The notes: generated by a model from the letters alone, not told the origin. Shown: positions 1 to 6,297, counted from the first letter of the stretch. The stretch is 13,755 nt of DNA from Synergistaceae bacterium (GCA_030531285.1 JAUNNW010000018.1:1-13755), one strand, 5' to 3'. Program-made: numbers and translations.

Positions 1-76
1 GAACAGGCTTGACAAACTTGAAATAAAAATCAGCGACGCTTCTTCAAAAATCCCTGCCGAAAGAAAGCAGGACTGA
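1..76 (+). CDS. C-terminal end of an unidentified gene (possibly zapA), cut by the window edge
   Basis: An open frame enters from the left edge and stops at TGA 74-76. The visible 24 residues begin NRLDKLEIKIS and end PAERKQD. They are charged, with hydrophobic residues at spacings that suit the end of a coiled coil. The stop lies one base before the TTG start of cvpA, so the two genes are probably co-transcribed and translationally coupled. In Bacillus-like genomes the gene before cvpA is zapA, a small coiled-coil partner of FtsZ, and this tail would suit it. That identity is inference from gene order; the fragment is too short to prove it. Confidence 0.45.
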   Translation, partial: NRLDKLEIKISDASSKIPAERKQD

Positions 77-77
77 G

Positions 78-647
78 TTGTTCGGCTTTCACCCTATTGA
101 TATTTTCTTTGCGCTGCTTGCCGTGTGGTTTGTGGTACGCGGCTGTATGCGCGGTTTTGCCGGTGAATGCATATCTCTTGCCGGTTTCATTCTTGCCTTT
201 TTCCTGTCTTTCAAACATTCGGCATCGCTTGCGTCTGTTTTCATCAGTTCAGCCGGAATTAACGGCTGTGTCGCGCAACTGCTTGCCGCAGTCTGCATAT
301 GGCTTGCGGTTGTGCTTCTGGCTGCTGTTTTGCGCCGGCTTATGAAGAGTATACTTTCCGCTGTTAAACTCGGCTTTTTGGACACGATTCTCGGCATATG
401 CTCCGGTATTTTCAAATCGATTGCAGTATTGTACTGCTTTATAATAGCCGGTTTCCTGCTCACGCCTGTATGCAATCCTACATGGATGACGAACAGTGAT
501 TTGCTGCGTTATGCTGGAAGATATTGGAGCGGTGTGCGGAAGTTTATTATCAGCAACGAACTTTGTGCTCATGCTGAACAGCTGCCTGACGGAACGCTTG
601 AACAGATTCTCCGTCCGTACCGCACCGGCGGCAAAGGTCCGCGCTAA
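78..647 (+). CDS. cvpA: CvpA family membrane protein
   Basis: This 189-residue protein matches the CvpA (colicin V production) family, integral membrane proteins of poorly defined role linked to envelope stress and export. Four hydrophobic segments are visible, at about residues 7-20, 29-45, 63-85 and 104-129. The family-like stretch LGFLDTILGICSGIFKS at 98-114 sits at the start of the fourth, and a soluble tail of about 60 residues follows. The start is TTG at 78, one base after the previous stop, with AGGA at 69-72 as the likely ribosome binding site. The reading frame has no better upstream start. mutS2 begins 9 bases downstream. The cvpA-mutS2 order is common in Firmicutes and related phyla, which supports the call. 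Confidence 0.85.
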   Translation: MFGFHPIDIFFALLAVWFVVRGCMRGFAGECISLAGFILAFFLSFKHSASLASVFISSAGINGCVAQLLAAVCIWLAVVLLAAVLRRLMKSILSAVKLGFLDTILGICSGIFKSIAVLYCFIIAGFLLTPVCNPTWMTNSDLLRYAGRYWSGVRKFIISNELCAHAEQLPDGTLEQILRPYRTGGKGPR

Positions 648-656
648 ACGTCTGCA

Positions 657-3014
657 ATGTTTGCCGACTGCAACGTTCTGAAACATCTTGAAATAGAGAA
701 AATATTGTCGTTGCTTGCTTCAAAATCAAGAAGCGAGCTGGGGGTGTCTTATGCCTTAAAGCTTCAGCCTGCGTCTAATCTTGATGAACTGCAAAAACGG
801 CACAGGCTGTTTGCCGAAATTGAAAATTTTCGCGACAGCAGCGGAGAACTGCCGTGGAATTCCGGTCTTGCCCCGGTTGACGGGTTGCTTGCCTCCGCGC
901 TTGAAACAGGACTGCTTACCGGAGCAGAGCTTGTAAAAATCAGGCTTCTGCTGAAAACGGCGCTTGAACTCCGCCAGACGCTTTTAAACAGCAGTGCTGA
1001 ATATTCCTCTTTTGAACTTCTTGCCAAATATCTGCGTGATTTCTCCGAAGAAACTGAAATGTTGTCTGTGCTTGACGAAGACGGCAGACTATATGACTCT
1101 GCCTCCCCAAAACTGAAATCGGTGCGTGAGGAAATACGGCTGCTTCGCGAGCAGATTAAGGCGAAAAGCAGAGCATACCTTAACGATGCTGCGCTCGTGT
1201 CTATGCTTCAGGAGCGTATGCTCGTGCTGCGCAATTCAAGACATGCTTTTCTTGTCAGGCAGGATGCGATCAATAAATTTCCCGGCATAGCAGTTGACCG
1301 CTCAGGCTCCGGAAACAGTGTCTACATGGAGCCGCATTCGCTTGTCAGACTGAACAATAATTTCAGCGACAGACGCAGCGTGGAACAGCACGAAGAGTTA
1401 AAGATACTACGAGGACTTACGGAGAAACTGCTTGCAAGACGCAAAAGTATTCAGACTGCCGAAGATGTGCTCGGCAGAGTGGACTTCCTTTACGCGCTTT
1501 CTGAAATAATGCGTGCAGACGGCTGGCACATGCCCAAATTGTCCGAAAAGACAATGTTCAGACTCGTACAGACGAGACATCCCCTGCTCGGCAAACGTGC
1601 CGTGCCTGTTGATATTGAATGCGGCGACAAATTTAAAACGCTGGTAATTACCGGGCCGAATACCGGCGGCAAAACGGTTGCGCTCAAAACTGCCGGAGTT
1701 TCTGTACTGCTTGCGTGGTACGGCTGCCCGCTGCCCGCAGCAGAGGGCACGGTCATAGGCAGCTTTGACCGACTGAGCGCAGACATTGGCGACGAACAGA
1801 GCATTGAGCAGTCTCTTTCGACCTTTAGTGCACACGTCAAAAACATTACCGGAATTATATCTTCAGCCGGAAACAAATCGCTGGTTCTGCTTGATGAGTT
1901 GGGAGCCGGTACGGATCCCGACGAAGGGGCGGCGCTCGGTATAGCTATTCTTGACTGGCTGCTGAAAAACGGTGCCTTGGTTTTGGCGACTACACATCAC
2001 AACCCGATAAAACATTACGCCACGTCAACGTTAGGAATAGAAACGGCAAGCGTTGAATTTGACGTTGAAACGCTGTCACCAACGTACAGAATTATCATGG
2101 GAATACCAGGACAGAGCAACGCGCTGCTTATTGCCTCCAAACTCGGTATGCCGCAGGACATAATCAGCCGCGCCGAAACTGCGATAAGCAGCAGGGAAAT
2201 GTCTATGGAAGCCATTGTTTCCGAACTGCACAGAAAACGTTCGCAGCTTGACAGGGAAAATAGCCTGCTTGAAACTGACAGAAAGAAAGCCGAAGCACTT
2301 AAACAGGACTATGAAAACAAGATCAGGCAGCTGGACGAGAAACGTGAAGAACTGCTTGCCAGCGCTGATAAAAAAGCGCAGAATATAATACGCAACGCAG
2401 AAGATTCCGCGCGTTCGCTGATAAAAAATCTTGAAGCGGCGGAGAGCGAGTCCTCAGCAAGACGCGAGCTTGAGAAAAAACGCAGCCATTTCTCAAAAAT
2501 TACTGTTTCTGCAGAAAAAAGAGAAGATAAAAAAACAGCAAAAAAATCCGTAACAGCAGAAAATCGCAAGCTTGAAGAGGGGGACACGGTACGGCTGATA
2601 GGAACAAACAGCGAAGCGTCAGTGCTGGAGCTTCGCGGCAAAAAAGCCCTTTTGCAGGCAGGTTCGGCGCAGCTTGAAGTTCCTCTGTCGAAACTGGAAT
2701 TTGTGAAAAAACACAGCGAAAAAATAAAGTATTCGGAAGTTAAAATCAAGGTGGAACGTCCTGTAAACGTGCCGAGTTCGATTATGGTGCGGCACATGAC
2801 GGTGGACGAAGCGCTTCCTGTCGTTGAACAGTATCTTGACCGTGCGTACAGGGCGGGTTACGATACGGTTACGATAATACATGGCAGAGGAGAAGGAATA
2901 CTCCGCCGTGTCGTTCAGGATTTATGTAAACAGATTCCTTACGTTGCGGAACACAATCTTGGAGGTCCGCACGAAGGCGGATACGGAGTAACAGTGGTTA
3001 AATTCGCAAAATAA
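657..3014 (+). CDS. mutS2: Endonuclease MutS2
   Basis: MutS2 is a MutS-related ATPase implicated in suppressing homologous recombination and in rescuing collided ribosomes. At 785 residues it has the usual family length and lacks the mismatch-recognition domain of MutS. In order: helical core and clamp (about 1-300), ATPase with Walker A GPNTGGKT at 333-340 and Walker B LVLLDELGAGTD at 409-420, a long charged coiled coil (about 510-640), a small beta domain (about 640-690), and a C-terminal Smr domain (about 711-785) with HGRGEGILR at 742-750. The LDLR motif that normally opens the Smr domain reads IMVR here (719-722). The ATG at 657 is the earliest in-frame start after a stop and directly precedes the conserved N-terminal LEIEKIL. 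No clear Shine-Dalgarno is visible, so translation is probably coupled to cvpA, 9 bases upstream. A terminator follows at once. Confidence 0.96.
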   Translation: MFADCNVLKHLEIEKILSLLASKSRSELGVSYALKLQPASNLDELQKRHRLFAEIENFRDSSGELPWNSGLAPVDGLLASALETGLLTGAELVKIRLLLKTALELRQTLLNSSAEYSSFELLAKYLRDFSEETEMLSVLDEDGRLYDSASPKLKSVREEIRLLREQIKAKSRAYLNDAALVSMLQERMLVLRNSRHAFLVRQDAINKFPGIAVDRSGSGNSVYMEPHSLVRLNNNFSDRRSVEQHEELKILRGLTEKLLARRKSIQTAEDVLGRVDFLYALSEIMRADGWHMPKLSEKTMFRLVQTRHPLLGKRAVPVDIECGDKFKTLVITGPNTGGKTVALKTAGVSVLLAWYGCPLPAAEGTVIGSFDRLSADIGDEQSIEQSLSTFSAHVKNITGIISSAGNKSLVLLDELGAGTDPDEGAALGIAILDWLLKNGALVLATTHHNPIKHYATSTLGIETASVEFDVETLSPTYRIIMGIPGQSNALLIASKLGMPQDIISRAETAISSREMSMEAIVSELHRKRSQLDRENSLLETDRKKAEALKQDYENKIRQLDEKREELLASADKKAQNIIRNAEDSARSLIKNLEAAESESSARRELEKKRSHFSKITVSAEKREDKKTAKKSVTAENRKLEEGDTVRLIGTNSEASVLELRGKKALLQAGSAQLEVPLSKLEFVKKHSEKIKYSEVKIKVERPVNVPSSIMVRHMTVDEALPVVEQYLDRAYRAGYDTVTIIHGRGEGILRRVVQDLCKQIPYVAEHNLGGPHEGGYGVTVVKFAK

Positions 3015-3043
3015 AACCGTCCATGCGGACGGTTGTTTCTTTT
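3015..3043 (+). terminator. Intrinsic terminator after mutS2
   Basis: An 8-bp stem (3015-3022 with 3027-3034) with the 4-base loop ATGC is followed by a T-rich tail at 3033-3043. It begins right after the mutS2 stop codon and lies just before the oppositely oriented tRNA-Ser 3' end, so it closes the cvpA-mutS2 transcript. Confidence 0.85.
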
Positions 3044-3046
3044 ATA

Positions 3047-3139
3047 TGGCGGAGAGGGTGGGATTTGAACCCACGTAACGATTCATCACCGCTAAGACGA
3101 TTTCGAGTCGCCCGCCTTCGACCACTCGGCCACCCCTCC
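3047..3139 (-). tRNA. tRNA-Ser, anticodon CGA
   Basis: The minus strand folds into a 93-nt class II tRNA. The acceptor stem is GGAGGGG with CCUCUCC (one G-U pair), the discriminator is G, and the 3' CCA is encoded. The T arm is GUGGG-UUCAAAU-CCCAC. The anticodon loop CUCGAAA gives anticodon CGA (3103-3105 on the plus strand), reading the UCG serine codon. The long variable arm forms a 7-bp stem with loop GAUGA, as expected for tRNA-Ser. A consensus-like promoter lies 32 bases upstream. Confidence 0.96.
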
Positions 3140-3171
3140 GGCTGAATGACAGACAAGCCTGCCGAGAGGGT

Positions 3172-3200
3172 ATTATAAAGCAACGGTCTGAAACAGTCAA
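3172..3200 (-). promoter_or_regulatory. Promoter of tRNA-Ser(CGA)
   Basis: On the minus strand TTGACT (3195-3200) and TATAAT (3172-3177) are separated by exactly 17 bases. This is a near-perfect housekeeping sigma factor promoter, placed so that transcription would begin about 25 bases before the mature tRNA 5' end. Confidence 0.9.
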
Positions 3201-3227
3201 ACAGTAATTCCCAAAAAATATCCGTAA

Positions 3228-3274
3228 GGCAGATAAGTCAATAGAAACGGCATCGCCTTTGACATAAATCTGCC
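3228..3274. repeat. Interrupted inverted repeat between the two tRNA-Ser promoters
   Basis: GGCAGAT (3228-3234) and GTCAA (3237-3241) are mirrored by TTGAC (3259-3263) and ATCTGCC (3268-3274). The right arm contains the -35 element of the tRNA-Ser(GGA) promoter. The gaps inside the arms differ (2 and 4 bases), so it is an imperfect palindrome with a 17-base centre. It could be an operator, a relic of inverted duplication, or chance. Confidence 0.5.
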
Positions 3275-3287
3275 TTTGGTCTATAAT
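3259..3287 (+). promoter_or_regulatory. Promoter of tRNA-Ser(GGA)
   Basis: TTGACA (3259-3264) and TATAAT (3282-3287) are both perfect consensus hexamers with a 17-base spacer. The mature tRNA starts 26 bases after the -10 element. This is the strongest-looking promoter in the window. Confidence 0.93.
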
Positions 3288-3313
3288 CTTCAAGCTTTCA
3301 GTTATCGGCCTGC

Positions 3314-3405
3314 GGAGAGGTGGCTGAGTGGTCGAAGGCGCTCGCCTGGAAAGTGAGTTAGCGGGTCAAACTGCTACAAGGGTTCAAATCCCTTCCTCTC
3401 CGCCA
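3314..3405 (+). tRNA. tRNA-Ser, anticodon GGA
   Basis: A 92-nt class II tRNA. The acceptor stem is GGAGAGG with CCUCUCC, the discriminator is G and CCA is encoded. The anticodon stem CUCGC-GUGAG encloses loop CUGGAAA, giving anticodon GGA at 3348-3350 (codons UCC and UCU). A long variable arm with AGCGGG and CUGCU elements separates it from the T arm. Its acceptor stem closely resembles that of the divergent tRNA-Ser(CGA) upstream, as expected for shared seryl-tRNA synthetase identity. Confidence 0.97.
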
Positions 3406-3419
3406 TATATTTTAAAAAT

Positions 3420-3445
3420 AAAAGACAGCGCCGGCGCTGTCTTTT
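3420..3445. terminator. Bidirectional terminator between tRNA-Ser(GGA) and tadA
   Basis: A perfect 26-base palindrome centred at 3432/3433 has an A4 run at its left end, a T4 run at its right end, and a GC-rich core. Either strand gives a stem ending in U residues. It therefore serves the plus-strand tRNA-Ser and the minus-strand tadA, whose stop codon lies 12 bases beyond. Confidence 0.88.
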
Positions 3446-3457
3446 GTGATATTTTTA

Positions 3458-3925
3458 TCAGCCCTGTTTCTTTTGTCTTCTTCTGCGGTTTTTGAAAAAA
3501 TCGTTCAGAAGATTACTGCATTCGTTTTTCAAAACGCCGCCGGTGACTTTGCAGCTGTGTGCAAAGCGCGGATCTGCCGGAATGTTGTAAAGGCTGCCAG
3601 CGGCGCCTGCTTTTGAGTCCTTTGCACCGTAGACAAGGGCTTTTAGTCTGCACTGCACAATTGCTCCGGCGCACATGGGGCACGGTTCAAGAGTGACGTA
3701 CAGCGTACAGCCGTCAAGCCTCCAGCTTCCGAGTTTTTCCGCTGCCTGCTGAATTGCAAGCAGCTCTGCGTGGGCAAAAGGCGAGTCGTCTGTGTCTCTG
3801 CGGTTAAAGCCGCGTCCTATTATCTCATCGTCCTTTACAACTAATGCCCCTACCGGAATTTCATCAAATTCGAGAGCCTTTTCGGCTTCTTTCAGCGCTT
3901 CCCGCATATATTTAATACTGCTCAT
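3458..3925 (-). CDS. tadA: tRNA-specific adenosine deaminase TadA
   Basis: TadA is a zinc enzyme that deaminates the wobble adenosine (A34) of tRNA-Arg(ACG) to inosine, so that one tRNA reads CGU, CGC and CGA. The protein has 155 residues, the usual length. Its deaminase signature is complete: HAE at 52-54 (zinc ligand His52 and catalytic Glu54) and PCPMC at 81-85 (zinc ligands Cys82 and Cys85). The basic tail RRRRQKK fits tRNA binding. The ATG at 3923-3925 has TTGGAG about 8 bases upstream on the minus strand. Only 36 bases separate this start from the divergent tRNA-Arg gene, so the tadA promoter probably overlaps that gene; I could not identify it. The neighbouring tRNA-Arg has anticodon CCG and is not the TadA substrate. 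Confidence 0.95.
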   Translation of the reverse strand: MSSIKYMREALKEAEKALEFDEIPVGALVVKDDEIIGRGFNRRDTDDSPFAHAELLAIQQAAEKLGSWRLDGCTLYVTLEPCPMCAGAIVQCRLKALVYGAKDSKAGAAGSLYNIPADPRFAHSCKVTGGVLKNECSNLLNDFFKNRRRRQKKQG

Positions 3926-3952
3926 GAAAACAGCTCCAATCTGTGCTATACT
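3924..3952 (+). promoter_or_regulatory. Likely promoter of tRNA-Arg(CCG)
   Basis: TATACT (3947-3952) lies 9 bases before the mature tRNA. ATGAAA (3924-3929, four of six matches to the -35 consensus) lies 17 bases upstream and overlaps the tadA start codon. The -10 element is convincing and the -35 weaker. Confidence 0.6.
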
Positions 3953-3961
3953 TTACGGGCT

Positions 3962-4038
3962 GTGCCCGTAGCTCATTTGGATAGAGTGACAGCCTCCGGA
4001 GCTGTAGGTAGAGGGTTCAAATCCCTCCGGGCACGCCA
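3962..4038 (+). tRNA. tRNA-Arg, anticodon CCG
   Basis: A 77-nt tRNA. The acceptor stem is GUGCCCG with CGGGCAC, the discriminator is G and CCA is encoded at 4036-4038. The anticodon stem ACAGC-GCUGU encloses loop CUCCGGA, giving anticodon CCG (3996-3998), which reads CGG. The T arm is GAGGG-UUCAAAU-CCCUC. The SRP RNA follows 31 bases later with no terminator between them. Confidence 0.97.
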
Positions 4039-4045
4039 ATATAAT
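4016..4045 (+). promoter_or_regulatory. Possible SRP RNA promoter overlapping the tRNA-Arg 3' end
   Basis: A perfect TATAAT (4040-4045) starts two bases after the tRNA CCA. TTCAAA from the tRNA T loop (4016-4021) sits 18 bases upstream as a four-of-six -35. Initiation near 4052 would place the start about 18 bases before the SRP RNA 5' end. The alternative is co-transcription with the tRNA. Confidence 0.5.
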
Positions 4046-4069
4046 ACCACAGGACAAAATTTCTTTGCA

Positions 4070-4172
4070 GGGGCTTCAGCCTTGTGCGGCGGAGTCCCGC
4101 GAACCCTGTCAGGTCCGGAAGGAAGCAGCAGTAAACGGATTTCTCCGGGTGCCATGAGTTCACTGGAGCCCC
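4070..4172 (+). ncRNA. ffs: Signal recognition particle RNA, bacterial small type (4.5S-like)
   Basis: This RNA pairs with Ffh to form the signal recognition particle, which delivers ribosomes making membrane proteins to FtsY. The diagnostic domain IV apex GGUCCGGAAGGAAGCAGC is present at 4112-4129, with its GGAA tetraloop and the asymmetric internal loop that contacts the Ffh M domain. A 10-bp terminal helix pairs 4070-4079 (GGGGCUUCAG) with 4163-4172 (CUGGAGCCCC), giving about 103 nt. It has no Alu domain, unlike the long Bacillus form. No hairpin-plus-U terminator follows, and an open reading frame begins 28 bases later, so the RNA is probably cut from a longer transcript. Confidence 0.95.
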
Positions 4173-4188
4173 TGTAAAGGGATTTTGT

Positions 4189-4194
4189 AGGAGG
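4189..4194 (+). promoter_or_regulatory. Ribosome binding site deciding the start of the unknown protein
   Basis: A perfect AGGAGG ends directly against an in-frame TTG (4195) and 6 bases before the ATG at 4201. Only the ATG has workable spacing, so it is chosen as the start. Confidence 0.85.
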
Positions 4195-4200
4195 TTGTTT

Positions 4201-4689
4201 ATGGAAATTGATTTCGGAAATTTCTTTCTGCCTTTTAATATCAAAACAAATTTGGGTGATATAGTAATCGCTTCGCCTGTTTATGCTTTTGAGGCACTGA
4301 TGTCAGAAAACAGGAAACTCAGCCCCGCAAAATTTTTCAGAAGAATAATTTTGGTTGACGCAGTCAATGGCAGTTCGGAAATTACAAAACTGACAAAATT
4401 CCCTGCTCCTGTGGTGCTTGATGCACATCTTGAGTTTTACCGTCTGGAACCGTGCATAACCTCCGCAACTGCGAGATTTATTGCCGAAAAGGGTACACTG
4501 ACGTATGAAGACCGCAGTTTCGGAACACTGTATATGGACTGGAAAATATATCCGGAGCATTTTGTCGAAAAACGGCTGTACAAAGGCTATATAATCAGGG
4601 AAGACAGGCTTATAGACTCGTTCAGCGCTCATGCTGCTGTCTCTCCGAAAATCTACGATCTTCCTTCAAGACTAAGAAAAACCAGTTGA
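4201..4689 (+). CDS. Protein of unknown function downstream of the SRP RNA
   Basis: I do not recognise this 162-residue protein. Its reading frame is well supported by a perfect Shine-Dalgarno and by codon use like its neighbours. It shows no signal peptide, no long hydrophobic segment and only one cysteine (residue 85), so it is probably cytoplasmic. The N-terminal half alternates short hydrophobic strands (IVIASPVYAFEAL at 21-33, RRIILVDAV at 48-56, APVVLDAHLEFYRLEP at 69-84), suggesting a mixed or mostly beta fold. The C-terminal half is rich in aromatic and charged residues (FGTLYMDWKIYPEHF at 107-121) and ends basic. It sits between the SRP RNA and rpsB, possibly sharing a transcript with the SRP RNA. 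The rpsB promoter begins only 14 bases after its stop. Position alone hints at translation or targeting, but that is speculation. Confidence 0.8.
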   Translation: MEIDFGNFFLPFNIKTNLGDIVIASPVYAFEALMSENRKLSPAKFFRRIILVDAVNGSSEITKLTKFPAPVVLDAHLEFYRLEPCITSATARFIAEKGTLTYEDRSFGTLYMDWKIYPEHFVEKRLYKGYIIREDRLIDSFSAHAAVSPKIYDLPSRLRKTS

Positions 4690-4702
4690 ATGCAAAAAAC
4701 GT

Positions 4703-4731
4703 TTGCTAAAGCAAAATTAAGGTGATATAAT
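4703..4731 (+). promoter_or_regulatory. Promoter of rpsB-tsf
   Basis: A perfect TATAAT (4726-4731) is preceded by an extended -10 TG (4723-4724) and, 17 bases upstream, by TTGCTA (4703-4708, four of six -35 matches). Transcription would start near 4738, leaving a leader of about 95 bases before rpsB. A short inverted repeat, TTTGC-TAAA-GCAAA, covers the -35 element. Confidence 0.82.
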
Positions 4732-4737
4732 TCGTTG

Positions 4738-4820
4738 GTTGTATTACACACGACAGCCGACTTGCCGCAGGGTTGCCCGCGAGGGTCTGCGTGGGGACGA
4801 CGCTGCCGGAGGTAAAAAAC
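4738..4820 (+). promoter_or_regulatory. Structured rpsB mRNA leader, possible S2 autoregulatory element
   Basis: The leader is GC-rich, unlike typical spacers here, and folds into a nested hairpin. CGCAG (4766-4770) pairs with CUGCG (4787-4791). Inside it GCCC (4775-4778) pairs with GGGU (4783-4786) under a GCGA tetraloop, leaving a four-base bulge GGUU. CAGC (4754-4757) can pair with GCUG (4802-4805) to close the whole. Ribosomal protein S2 represses its own operon in E. coli through the leader, so a similar role is plausible. I do not recognise this fold as a described family. Confidence 0.5.
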
Positions 4821-4833
4821 AGGAGGGATACAC

Positions 4834-5604
4834 ATGGGTGTAGTAAGTATGAAACAGCTGCTTGAATGCGGAGTCCATTTCGGACACCAGACAAGACGCT
4901 GGAATCCGAAGATGAAGCCGTTCATCTTCACAGAGCGCAACGGAATTTATATCATTGATCTGCAGAAAACAGTAAGAGGTCTCGAGAAAGCTTATGACTT
5001 CGTCCGCGAAGTTGCCAAAAACGATGGCAACATCCTTTTCGTTGGTACGAAACGTCAGGCTCAGGACCCTATCCGCGACTCAGCACTCAAAGCAGGACAG
5101 TATTACATTAACCAGCGCTGGCTCGGCGGTCTTCTTACAAACTTTGCGACAGTCCGCCGTCGCGTCCTCAGAATGATTGAACTCCAGAAAATGGAAGAAG
5201 ATGGTTCAATCAACAAATATCCGAAAAAAGAAATCGTTCAGATGCGCAAAGTCCGTGACAAACTTGAGAAATATCTCATCGGCGTCAAGGATATGAAAGC
5301 AATTCCTGATGCAATTTTTGTCATCGACCCGCACCGCGAAACAATCGCAGTTGACGAAGCCAAGAAACTCGGCATCCCTGTTGTTGCCGTTATAGACACA
5401 AACTGCAATCCCGATCCCATTGATTATCCGATTCCGGGCAACGATGACGCAATCCGCGCTATCGAACTTATCGCCGGACTTATGGCTGATGCCTTTATAG
5501 AAGGCCGCCAGGGCGAAGACGCAGCACCGAAAGAGGAAACAGCGCAGGCAGAGACAGAAGTCCCTGCACCTGAGCATCTTGACGTAACGGAAGATCAGGA
5601 ATAG
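4834..5604 (+). CDS. rpsB: 30S ribosomal protein S2 (uS2)
   Basis: Protein S2 binds the back of the small ribosomal subunit near the head-body junction and helps recruit S1 and mRNA. The 256-residue product carries family landmarks: GVHFGHQTRRWNPKM at 13-27, FVGTKRQAQ around 69-77, NQRWLGGLLTNF at 93-104 and the DTNCNPDPIDYPIPGNDDA stretch near 188-206. A coiled-coil insertion lies around 110-150. The last 35 residues form an acidic, proline- and glutamate-rich tail of the kind that varies between species. The ATG at 4834 has AGGAGGG at 4821-4827. tsf follows after 12 bases, the near-universal pairing with EF-Ts. Confidence 0.99.
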   Translation: MGVVSMKQLLECGVHFGHQTRRWNPKMKPFIFTERNGIYIIDLQKTVRGLEKAYDFVREVAKNDGNILFVGTKRQAQDPIRDSALKAGQYYINQRWLGGLLTNFATVRRRVLRMIELQKMEEDGSINKYPKKEIVQMRKVRDKLEKYLIGVKDMKAIPDAIFVIDPHRETIAVDEAKKLGIPVVAVIDTNCNPDPIDYPIPGNDDAIRAIELIAGLMADAFIEGRQGEDAAPKEETAQAETEVPAPEHLDVTEDQE

Positions 5605-5616
5605 GAGAGACGTATT

Positions 5617-6213
5617 ATGGCAGACATTACAGCAAAAATGGTTATGGAACTTCGCGAAAGAACGCAGGTCGGCATGATGGACTGCAAAAAAGCCCTTCTC
5701 GAATGTGAGGGCGATATGCAGAAAGCCATCGACTTCCTCCGCGAAAAAGGTATCGCCAAAGCAGCCAAAAAAGCAGAAAGAGACGCAAAAGAAGGCAGAG
5801 TTTTCACCTATATTCACAGCAACGCGAAGCTCGGCGTTCTTCTTGAACTTGACTGTGAAACAGACTTCGTTGCCAACACGGAACAGTTCCAGACTCTTGG
5901 ACACGAACTTGCAATGCAGATAGCTGCGGCGAATCCTGCATACGTTTCATCGGAAGAAGTACCTGCTGAAATCATCGACCATGAGAGAGAAGTCATTAAA
6001 GCTCAGGCACGCGAAGAGAAGAAACCTGAAGCCATGCTGGACAAAATTGCAGACGGCCGCATCGCAAAGTACTACGAAGAAAACTGTCTGCTCAATCAGA
6101 AATCAATCCGCGATTCAAGCGTTAAAATCAACGATATGATTATCGAAACGATCGCGAAGCTCGGCGAAAACATCAAAGTAAAACGTTTCGCACGTTTCAC
6201 AATCGGAGCTTAA
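5617..6213 (+). CDS. tsf: Elongation factor Ts
   Basis: EF-Ts is the guanine nucleotide exchange factor that recycles EF-Tu-GDP. The N-terminal UBA-like domain (1-50) contains RERTQVGMMDCKKALLE. The exchange motif TDFVAN is at 82-87, with Asp83 and Phe84 the residues that intrude into EF-Tu to displace magnesium. The coiled-coil region and the conserved NCLLNQ stretch (156-161) follow. At 198 residues it is the short form, with a single compact core rather than the approximately 283-residue E. coli form. It shares a transcript with rpsB, with GGAGAG directly after the rpsB stop as its ribosome binding site. A terminator 12 bases after the stop ends the operon. Confidence 0.99.
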   Translation: MADITAKMVMELRERTQVGMMDCKKALLECEGDMQKAIDFLREKGIAKAAKKAERDAKEGRVFTYIHSNAKLGVLLELDCETDFVANTEQFQTLGHELAMQIAAANPAYVSSEEVPAEIIDHEREVIKAQAREEKKPEAMLDKIADGRIAKYYEENCLLNQKSIRDSSVKINDMIIETIAKLGENIKVKRFARFTIGA

Positions 6214-6224
6214 AAATTTTTTGA

Positions 6225-6251
6225 AGCGGGGGATTTTCCCTCGCTTTTTTT
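6225..6251 (+). terminator. Intrinsic terminator after tsf
   Basis: A 9-bp stem (6225-6233 with 6237-6245, one G-U pair) with loop TTT is followed by a run of seven T (6245-6251). It separates rpsB-tsf from pyrH. Confidence 0.9.
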
Positions 6252-6279
6252 ATGACTTTTGTGAAGTTTCCTGTATAAT
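6252..6279 (+). promoter_or_regulatory. Promoter of pyrH
   Basis: A perfect TATAAT (6274-6279) has ATGACT (6252-6257, four of six -35 matches) 16 bases upstream, starting right after the tsf terminator tail. Transcription would begin near 6286, leaving a very short leader of about 12 bases, made mostly of the G-rich ribosome binding site. Confidence 0.75.
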
Positions 6280-6297
6280 AGCAGCGGGGGTGGAAAT

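Noticed and set aside
2309..2797. 162-codon antisense open frame within mutS2
   Set aside because: Its serine- and phenylalanine-rich composition mirrors the Lys/Glu-rich coiled coil of MutS2, with no independent support.
3042..3293. 83-codon antisense frame over tRNA-Ser(CGA)
   Set aside because: It runs through the tRNA and its promoter; it is a chance open frame.
3962..4177. 71-codon frame over tRNA-Arg and the SRP RNA
   Set aside because: Both RNAs are certain by structure, and the frame has no ribosome binding site.
5206..5904. 232-codon antisense open frame across the rpsB-tsf junction
   Set aside because: It lies opposite two certain genes, is rich in Phe and Cys as expected of a complement frame, and has no ribosome binding site or known motif.
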